Assembly (NCBI RefSeq): GCF_002930645.1
Contig: NZ_PSNW01000004.1
Coordinates: forward strand, 186,370 to 250,369
DNA from: Solimonas fluminis
Lineage (GTDB): Bacteria; Pseudomonadota; Gammaproteobacteria; Nevskiales; Nevskiaceae
Length of the DNA: 64,000 bases
Direction: 5' to 3'
The position numbers were made by a program, and so were the translations under genes. Position 1 is the first letter of the stretch. The number at the start of each line of letters is the position of its first letter. This document shows, piece after piece, positions 58,040 through 64,000 of this stretch. A model generated the notes under the pieces. The model was not told the DNA's origin. It saw nothing but the letters and a program-made list of their open reading frames with translations, and ran no database searches.

Positions 58040-58273
58040 GAATTCGGTGTTGTCTGCATCGAACTGGCCGCCGGCATCTTCGGCACGCCGGCCCGTCACA
58101 CCGTGCTGAAGCGCTGGCAACTCGATCTCGCCGGCCCCTTCAACCGCAGGCTGCGCGATGAGGCGGACAACCTCTTCATCTCGGACAAGTTCAAGCAGCG
58201 CTTTCCGGATTTCAGCGTCACGAGCTACCGGCAGGGGCTCCGCGCCATCGGGGCGGCGCGGCCGGCAAACTGA
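58040..58273 (+). pseudogene. short coding-like remnant
   Basis: A plus-strand reading frame with protein-like composition: GTPARHTVLKRWQLDLAGPF… FISDKFKQRFPDFSVTSYRQG, ending TGA 58273. It lacks a convincing start; GTG 58103 would give 56 residues and no Shine-Dalgarno is evident. I do not recognise it. Most likely the 3' remnant of a lost gene between the DUF349 and GST genes, or chance. Confidence 0.3.
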
Positions 58274-58283
58274 ACCCGCAGTC

Positions 58284-58937
58284 TCAAGCCGAGGGAGACC
58301 CGCCGTTGTTCAGTGCCCACTGCGCCTCGAAGGCGCGCCGGTAGGCCGGCCTGGCCTCGCCGCGGGCGACGTAGGCGGCCAGGTCCGGAAACTCGTCCAG
58401 CAGGCCCGACGCCCTCAGGCGCAGCAGCACCGACACCATCATCAGGTCCCCCGCGCTGAAGGCGCCGTCGAGCCAGCCGGCCTTGGCCAGCCGGGCCGAT
58501 AGCGGGCGCAGCCGCGCGCGGATGCGATCCTCCACCAGGGGCAGGCGCTCGCGGCTCCAGGGCTTGTCGGCCTCCAGGATCCGGGCGGTGACCAGCTCGA
58601 GGATCGGCGGCTCCACCGTGTTGAGCGCGGCGAACATCCAGGTGATGGCGCGTGCCCGTGCATCGGCATCGGCCGGCAGCAGGCCCTCATGGCGCGAGGC
58701 GATGTGGAAGACGATCGCCCCGGTCTCGAACAGTGCCAGGCCGCCTTCCTCGTAGGTCGGAATCTGGCCGAAGGGATGCAGCGCCAGGTGCGCCGGCTGC
58801 TTCATCGCCGCGAACGACACCGGGCGGACCTCGTAGGGCAGGCCCACTTCCTCCAGCGCCCAGCGGACGCGCGTATCCCGCGCCAGCCCCCTGCCGCCAT
58901 CGGGCGAGCGTTCGAAGGCGGTGATGGTGATGGTCAT
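58284..58937 (-). CDS. glutathione S-transferase family protein
   Basis: A 217-residue cytosolic GST. The N-terminal thioredoxin-like domain (VRWALEEVGLPYEVRPVSF, HPFGQIPTYEEGGLALFETGAIVFHIA) includes the cis-Pro (QIPTYE) and the ETGAI glutathione-binding motif; the C-terminal domain is helical (GAFSAGDLMMVSVLLRLRASG). Catalytic Ser/Cys is not obvious near the N-terminus. It is followed by no close neighbour downstream; upstream, the arylsulfatase gene is 33 bp away in the same orientation. Confidence 0.9.
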   Translation of the reverse strand: MTITITAFERSPDGGRGLARDTRVRWALEEVGLPYEVRPVSFAAMKQPAHLALHPFGQIPTYEEGGLALFETGAIVFHIASRHEGLLPADADARARAITWMFAALNTVEPPILELVTARILEADKPWSRERLPLVEDRIRARLRPLSARLAKAGWLDGAFSAGDLMMVSVLLRLRASGLLDEFPDLAAYVARGEARPAYRRAFEAQWALNNGGSPSA

Positions 58938-58970
58938 CGCGAGGCTTCTCCCGGCGCAGGGCTCGGCGCT

Positions 58971-60752
58971 TCAGGCGCCCGCCCGCAGGATACGCCGGCG
59001 CAGCCACATCAGCAGCAGCGACGCCAGCACGATTGCCGCACCGCCCAGCACGAAGCGGTAGTGATGCAATTGCTTCTTGATGGCGTTGATCTTCACCTGC
59101 TTGTGCGGATTGAAGTCGTCCGGCAGGCGCAGCACGCCGGCCTCCTGCTCGTAGGCCGCATAGTCGGCCAGCATGGCGCGGTAGCGCTCCGGCTCCTTCT
59201 CGCTCAGGTCCTGCACCTCGCCGGGATCGGTGGCGAGGTTGTACAGGCGCCACTTCGCGTCGCCCCAGGGCAGGGAGATCTTGGTGAGCTTGTAGTCGCC
59301 CTTGAACAGCGCGGCATTGCCGCCCACTTCCATGCCCACCGGCTCGTCCGCCGCATAGACCCGCGGCACGGCACCGGAGAGCGCGGGCTTCAGGCTGCGG
59401 CCGCTCATCGGCACCGGGCCGTTCCAGCGTGCCCGGTCGATGCCGGCATAGTCGTAGATCGTCGGCGTGACATCGGTGACGAAGCTGGTGCCGACCAGGC
59501 GCCGCCCCGGCGCAATGCCGGGGCCCGCGGCGATCAGCGGCACGCGCATGCCGCCCTCGGAGGAGTGGAACTTGAACAGGTTGCCCGGCGAGGCGGTGGC
59601 ATTGGCCCACTCCGGGCCGATGAAGCACATGCTGCCCTTCTCGCCCAGGTTCCCCAGCTCGTGCGTGTAGCCGTTTCGCGACATCCAGGTCCTGAAGCCG
59701 GCCTGGGCCACCGGATTGCTCGGCTCCGGCCCGTTGTCGGAGGTGATCAGGAAGACGGTGTTCTCGAACTGCCCCTGGGCCTTGAGGTAATCGACCAGGC
59801 GGCCGATGTGATGGTCCATCGCCTCCAGCATGCCGGCATGCACCTGCATGCTCCTGGCATACAGGGCGCGCTCCTCCGCGTCCAACGACTCCCAGGAGCG
59901 CAGCTTCTCGTGCACCGGCGCCAGCGGGGCGCCCTGCGGGATCAGCCCGCGCTCCTGCGCGCGCCGCCAGCGCGCCTCGCGCATCTGGCCCCAGCCGCCG
60001 TCGTAGACGCCGTCGTAGTTCGCCGTGAACTCGCGCGGCGCCTGCACCGGGATGTGCACGGCCTGGAAGGCGATGTAGGCCAGGAAGGGCTCGCGGCGCG
60101 CCCGGTCCTTCTCCAGGTAGCGGATCATCTGGTCCACCAGGAATTCCGAGGAGTAGAAATCCTTGGGTAGGGTCGCGGGCTTGCCGTCCTCGAACCAGTC
60201 GGCGCTGGTGTAGTACGGCATGTAGGGCTTCTGCTCCCAGTTGTCCGCGCCCGAGGCATCGAGCACGAAGGAGCGGTCGAAGCCCAGCGCGTCCGGCAGT
60301 TCGCCCGGCCCATGGCCCAGGTGCCACTTGCCGGTCATGTAGCTGCGGTAGCCCGCCGCCTTCAGCCGCGTGGCCACCGTCTCCACGCCGGGCTCGAAAC
60401 GCATGCGGTAGCCCGGGCGCCCCTGCTGCTCCACGGGCAGCGTCTCCGGGATCGTGGCGAAGCCGGTGCGGTGGTTGTCGACGCCGGTCAGCAGCATCGC
60501 GCGAGAGGGCGAGCATAGCGGCGAGCTGTGGTACTGCGTGAAGACCGCGCCCTGCGCCGCCAGCCGGTCGATGTTGGGCGTGCGCGCCTCGCCGCCGTAG
60601 GCGCCGAGGTCGCTGTAGGCCGCGTCGTCGATCAGCAGCAGCACGAAGTTGGGCCGCTTGCCGGCCCCGGTGCCCTCCTGCGCGGCCGCCACGGCCGGCA
60701 GCAGGGTCGCGGCCAGCAGGGCGGCAAGGCCCAGGCATGAGGTCTTGTTCAT
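58971..60752 (-). CDS. arylsulfatase family protein
   Basis: A 593-residue exported alkaline-phosphatase-superfamily sulfatase. After a signal peptide (MNKTSCLGLAALLAATLLPA), RPNFVLLLIDDAAYSDLGAYGGEARTPNID supplies the first metal ligands, and CSPSR (Cys80-Arg84) is the formylglycine signature, so an anaerobic or FGE-type maturase is needed elsewhere in the genome. TGKWHLG and SDNGPEP complete the metal site. A C-terminal transmembrane helix (FVLGGAAIVLASLLLMWLRR) anchors it to the membrane. Substrate unknown. Confidence 0.93.
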   Translation of the reverse strand: MNKTSCLGLAALLAATLLPAVAAAQEGTGAGKRPNFVLLLIDDAAYSDLGAYGGEARTPNIDRLAAQGAVFTQYHSSPLCSPSRAMLLTGVDNHRTGFATIPETLPVEQQGRPGYRMRFEPGVETVATRLKAAGYRSYMTGKWHLGHGPGELPDALGFDRSFVLDASGADNWEQKPYMPYYTSADWFEDGKPATLPKDFYSSEFLVDQMIRYLEKDRARREPFLAYIAFQAVHIPVQAPREFTANYDGVYDGGWGQMREARWRRAQERGLIPQGAPLAPVHEKLRSWESLDAEERALYARSMQVHAGMLEAMDHHIGRLVDYLKAQGQFENTVFLITSDNGPEPSNPVAQAGFRTWMSRNGYTHELGNLGEKGSMCFIGPEWANATASPGNLFKFHSSEGGMRVPLIAAGPGIAPGRRLVGTSFVTDVTPTIYDYAGIDRARWNGPVPMSGRSLKPALSGAVPRVYAADEPVGMEVGGNAALFKGDYKLTKISLPWGDAKWRLYNLATDPGEVQDLSEKEPERYRAMLADYAAYEQEAGVLRLPDDFNPHKQVKINAIKKQLHHYRFVLGGAAIVLASLLLMWLRRRILRAGA

Positions 60753-60828
60753 GGTCTCCCCCGAATCGTCGTGGCCCGATTGTCACCGGCCCCGGCGGAA
60801 ATTGACAGGCTGTCGCTATTTCCCGCCC

Positions 60829-61095
60829 TCAGCGCAGTTGGCTGTCCTTGCTGCCGCGCCGGTTGTAGCCGCTGAACACGCTGGCCTCCCGATCCTGCGC
60901 TTCCTGGCAGTCCACGCAGAGGCGCACGCCGGGGACGGCCAGGCGGCGGCCCTCGGGGATTTCCGCCTCGCACTCCGCGCAATGGCTCAGGCTGGGGCCG
61001 GAGGAAAGGCCGCTGCGGGCACGGGCGATGGCGTCCGTGACCGTGGCATCGATCTGCTCCTGCACCGCGCCTTCCCGCGCCCAACCCGTGGCCAT
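60829..61095 (-). CDS. DksA/TraR C4-type zinc finger protein
   Basis: An 88-residue protein: an N-terminal helix (QEQIDATVTDAIARARSGL) followed by a C4 zinc finger CAECEAEIPEGRRLAVPGVRLCVDCQEAQD. The size and arrangement match the short DksA/TraR relatives such as YbiI. It may bind RNA polymerase, but lacks the long coiled-coil tip of true DksA. It lies between the PhoD-like and sulfatase genes, all on the minus strand. Confidence 0.9.
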   Translation of the reverse strand: MATGWAREGAVQEQIDATVTDAIARARSGLSSGPSLSHCAECEAEIPEGRRLAVPGVRLCVDCQEAQDREASVFSGYNRRGSKDSQLR

Positions 61096-61150
61096 GGCCT
61101 TCTCACGACACTGAAGCCTGTCTCCAAGATGGCGCCGGACACGCGGGATT

Positions 61151-62818
61151 TCAAGCGGGGGCGGGGGCTCCTGCGATGGCGGCCGTCGCCTCGCCCACCG
61201 CGACGAGGTGATTGCTGCCGCTCTGCACGCTGAAGGCCTGGTGCAGCACCTGGTCCTCGCTGCGCTCGGTGACGCGCGGCACCATCCAGAACTCCGCCTG
61301 CAGCCGATCGGGAGTCAGGTCCAGCAGCAGGTAGCCGTTGAGCGTGTTCTGGTAGTACTTGAGATGCGGGTTGGTCAGCCGCAGCAACTGCTCGGCATCG
61401 GCGGCAAGCTGGGCGAACAGCGCCGTGGGGCCGTTGCCTGCCGGCAGGTCGCCGCGGGAGGTGATGGAAGTGGCGACGAACTCCACCGCCACGGCTCCCT
61501 CGCCGCTCAGCGGCCGGTAGCCGGGGCCGTTGGGATCGCCGGTCACCTCGAAAGCATAGGCCTCGTGCGCATCGCCGGTGAGGATCACCACGTTGCCGCC
61601 GCTGCGGGCGCGGATCATCTCGATCACGCGCGAGCGCGCCGGGTCGTAGCCGTCCCACTTGTCGTTGGACAGGTACAGGCCGCCTCCGCCCAGGGCCCGC
61701 GGCGCACCGAGCAGCTTCAGCGGCGAGAAATACACCTGGTTTCCGATCAGCTGCCAGCGGCCGCCGTTGCCGGCCAGTTGCGCGCCCAGCCAAGCCTCCT
61801 GCACGGGGCCGAGGATGTGGCGCGAGGCATCGGCAAAGTCACCGCTCTGCGTAAACACCGGCACCGCCTCGCCGAACAGGCTGTTGGGCGGCAGCGGCTC
61901 GTCGCGCCCATGGTGGCGGGCGTCCACCATGCTGAGATCGGCCAGGTCGCCGAAGCGGAAGCCGCGCCAGACGCGCGAGGGATCGGCGGCATCCGGCGCG
62001 CGGATCGGCATCCACTCGAAGGCCGCCTGCATGGCCGCGAAGCGGCGCTCGGCGTAGGAGCCCTCGCTGGCCTCGTCGTGCGCGTCGGCGCTGTCCTTCC
62101 AGGCGTTGTTGGCCACCTCATGGTCGTCCCAGACCCAGATCACCGGATGCTGGCGGTGCAGCTCCTGCAGGTCCGCGTCGGCGCGGTACTGGGCGTAGCG
62201 CTGGCGGTAGTCGGCCAGGCTCAGCAGTTCCCTGGCCGGTTCGTGCGGCCGCACCTGGTCCTGGGATCCGTTCTCGTAGATGTAGTCGCCCAGGTGTACC
62301 ACCGCGTGCAGGTCGCTGCGCTCCGCCACGCGGCGGTAGGCATGGAAGTAGCCGGCCACGTAGTTCGAGCAGGTGACGAAGGCCAGGCGCAGCCGCGCCA
62401 CCGCGCCCTGCGGTGCCGTGCGGGCGCGGCCCACCGGCGAGCGGGCGCTGGCCGACTCGAAGCGATAGTAGTAGACGGTATCGGGTGCCAGGTCGCGCAG
62501 GTCCAGCTTCACGGTCCAGTCGCGCTCGGCGGCGGCGGTGACGCTGCCACGGCCGACGAGCTGGGTCAGCGCCGGATCGCGCGCGATGACGTAGCGCAGG
62601 CGGACGCGGCTGGCTGCCGTGGCGGCCGGCTGGGCTCGCGTCCACAGCATGACGGCATCGGGCAGCGGATCGCCGCTGGCAACGCCGTGGGTGAAGTCCG
62701 CGGCATCCAGCCCGCCGTCACCGTCTTCGCGGTCGTCGCTGGAACCGCAGCCCGCCAGCAGGCTGGCCAGGGTCGCACCCGTCGCAACGACGAACGCGCG
62801 GCGCGTGAACGGCGGCAT
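61151..62818 (-). CDS. PhoD-like alkaline phosphatase
   Basis: A 555-residue exported phosphodiesterase/phosphatase. RRAFVVATGATLASLLAGC combines a twin-Arg-like start with a lipobox (Cys24), so it may be a Tat lipoprotein. The PhoD N-domain (FTHGVASGDPLPDAVMLWTRA) precedes the metallophosphatase core: FVTCSNY, HLGDYIYENG, WDDHEVANNAWKD and LTGDAHEAYAFEV, which supply Fe/Ca ligands. It probably releases phosphate or phosphodiester products in the periplasm. Likely phosphate-regulated elsewhere; no Pho box was confirmed here. Confidence 0.93.
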   Translation of the reverse strand: MPPFTRRAFVVATGATLASLLAGCGSSDDREDGDGGLDAADFTHGVASGDPLPDAVMLWTRAQPAATAASRVRLRYVIARDPALTQLVGRGSVTAAAERDWTVKLDLRDLAPDTVYYYRFESASARSPVGRARTAPQGAVARLRLAFVTCSNYVAGYFHAYRRVAERSDLHAVVHLGDYIYENGSQDQVRPHEPARELLSLADYRQRYAQYRADADLQELHRQHPVIWVWDDHEVANNAWKDSADAHDEASEGSYAERRFAAMQAAFEWMPIRAPDAADPSRVWRGFRFGDLADLSMVDARHHGRDEPLPPNSLFGEAVPVFTQSGDFADASRHILGPVQEAWLGAQLAGNGGRWQLIGNQVYFSPLKLLGAPRALGGGGLYLSNDKWDGYDPARSRVIEMIRARSGGNVVILTGDAHEAYAFEVTGDPNGPGYRPLSGEGAVAVEFVATSITSRGDLPAGNGPTALFAQLAADAEQLLRLTNPHLKYYQNTLNGYLLLDLTPDRLQAEFWMVPRVTERSEDQVLHQAFSVQSGSNHLVAVGEATAAIAGAPAPA

Positions 62819-62933
62819 GGAACGACCCCCTGCAGAAAAGTGAAGGGGTCAGTCTTGCCGCCGAAGATGGCAGCCGGATGAAACGGCCGGCGCGGGGCGG
62901 CGGTAAATCCGCCCCAACGCGGCCCAGGACCGC

Positions 62934-64000
62934 TTACCAGACGCCGTTGGTCGTGCGGACCACGTAGAAGCCGCTGTAGCCGTCGGTGTACCAGATCTCC
63001 TTGCGCTCCGGCACGAAGGCCGGGCTGGACATGGCCCAGTTGCTGGCCGGGGCCGGCACCGTGACGATGCGCGGCTGGATCGGCGCGTTGTAGTAGGCGA
63101 TCTCGCGCGGATGGCGCGGGTCGCGGATGTCGAAGATGCGCAGGCCGGACAGGATCATGCTGCAGGCGGCGATGTCCGGGTTCACGCGCGTGGGGATGTT
63201 GCAGTAGTGGCCGGCGTAGCCGCCGGCCGGGTTCATGGCGCCCGGGTCTTCGGCGATGGCGTCACGGTTCTCCGGCTCGTGCACTTCCAGGCGCAGGTTG
63301 GAGACGATCTTCGGCTGGGTTTCGTCGCTGATGTCGATGATGCGGCCGGCACCCACGTAGCGCCCGTGCAGCGCCACGCCCAGGCTGCCCGGATTGTCGG
63401 TGGAATATTCGTCGATCTCCAGCAGGTAGGGCTTGCCGTTGCGCGTGAAGGGAATGGCGTTTTGCGGCACGCTGCGGTTGTCCCAGTCCAGGCGGCTGAT
63501 CTCGCGCACCTGGGGATTGGGCTTTCGGGCCTGGATTTCGGAGATGTCCAGGATCACCACGCCGGTGTTCTGCCCGTAGGCCAGGTAGGCGCGGTTGCCG
63601 TCATTGCTGATCGACAGGCCGTGCGAGCTGTAGCCGCCGCTCCAGACCGGCAACGGCAGCACGGGGTTGGAGATGTCCACCGCGGTCAGCGTGGGGATCA
63701 TCGGCGTGGCCGAGAAGAAGGTCTTGCCGTCGGGCGACATGCCGCTCTCGTGGCCCAGCACGCCCACCGGCGCGGACGCGCGCAGCCGGGGGCTGCGGCA
63801 GTCCTCGGCGAGGTCGTAGACATCGACGATGCCGGGGTAGAACAGCGGGTTGCCCATCACCGCGGCGAGCACGCCGGCTTCCTGCGACACCACCAGCGAC
63901 TCGTGCGGCGACAGCATGGCCGGGCTCACCAGCCGGGCCGCCAGCACCGGCTGGGTGGGGTCGCTCATGTCCAGCACGTTCACGCCGACATTGGCGTCGA
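62934..64000 (-). CDS. LVIVD-repeat beta-propeller protein, N-terminus beyond window
   Basis: The C-terminal ~355 residues of a paralogue of the lipoprotein at 41988-43427: the frame is open past 64000. Shared blocks include SPAMLSPHESLVVSQEAGVLAAVMGN, ILDISEIQARKP, GYAGHYCNIPTRVNP and SSPAFVPERKEIWYTDGYSGFY. The signal peptide or lipobox is not visible because the 5' end is missing. Function unknown; the two copies suggest a lineage-specific expansion. Confidence 0.88.
   Translation of the reverse strand, partial: DANVGVNVLDMSDPTQPVLAARLVSPAMLSPHESLVVSQEAGVLAAVMGNPLFYPGIVDVYDLAEDCRSPRLRASAPVGVLGHESGMSPDGKTFFSATPMIPTLTAVDISNPVLPLPVWSGGYSSHGLSISNDGNRAYLAYGQNTGVVILDISEIQARKPNPQVREISRLDWDNRSVPQNAIPFTRNGKPYLLEIDEYSTDNPGSLGVALHGRYVGAGRIIDISDETQPKIVSNLRLEVHEPENRDAIAEDPGAMNPAGGYAGHYCNIPTRVNPDIAACSMILSGLRIFDIRDPRHPREIAYYNAPIQPRIVTVPAPASNWAMSSPAFVPERKEIWYTDGYSGFYVVRTTNGVW

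Overview
The window is GC-rich chromosomal DNA from a heterotrophic, probably aerobic bacterium. A single-chain ~1,280-residue PurL, an Rnk homologue, a RoxA-like multihaem cytochrome and many acyl-CoA enzymes point to Gammaproteobacteria. The mix of acyl-CoA dehydrogenases, FATP-like ligase, P450 with ferredoxin, Baeyer-Villiger-type monooxygenase, TonB-free lipoproteins and REP repeats suggests a Nevskiales/Solimonadaceae-like hydrocarbon- or sterol-using lineage; that placement is inference from content only.

Layout. 1-12 kb is a lipid-catabolism block: two adjacent acyl-CoA dehydrogenases and an SRPBCC protein, a Crp/Fnr regulator divergent from a second run (acyl-CoA dehydrogenase, acyl-CoA ligase, MaoC-like protein, FadI-like thiolase missing catalytic residues), then a DMT exporter, a FATP-type acyl-CoA ligase and a hotdog thioesterase. 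12-13.5 kb holds an alpha/beta-hydrolase/class III cyclase fusion whose hydrolase domain looks dead. 13.5-30 kb is mostly housekeeping and orphan genes: purL, hemerythrin-like protein, topoisomerase IB, MBL hydrolase, a DUF3999-DUF2339 pair, Lon-substrate-binding protein, SDR and small stress or metabolic proteins. 30-38 kb is an oxygenase region: TetR divergent from a BVMO-type flavoprotein with tandem operators, SDR divergent from AraC, then a P450 with an extra C-terminal beta domain, its [2Fe-2S] ferredoxin and a TetR. 38-45 kb carries an HTH/TPR protein, a beta-propeller/DUF899 pair, an NTF2-like protein, an LVIVD-repeat lipoprotein, a DMT transporter and rnk.

45.2-48.65 kb is the most distinctive region: an array of integron-type gene cassettes, all on the minus strand, with seven recognisable attC sites plus one degenerate one and no integrase gene in the window (a CALIN-type array). 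Its genes are small and less GC-rich than the flanks; three resemble DUF4259, DUF4304 and DUF4375 (DMP19), and the rest are unknown. 48.9-64 kb returns to ordinary chromosome: a three-haem RoxA-like lipoprotein with a divergent TetR, a GH16 glycosidase next to a CBM-SGNH hydrolase, a DUF349 coiled-coil protein, GST, arylsulfatase, DksA-type zinc finger protein, PhoD-like phosphatase and a second LVIVD-repeat protein cut by the window end.

Intergenic DNA contains REP-like repeats (core close to TTCGACAGGCTCAG), a second dispersed repeat containing CATGGATGGC-like cores, several operator-like palindromes next to divergent regulator genes, and two clear intrinsic terminators. No tRNA, rRNA, CRISPR array or transposase was seen.
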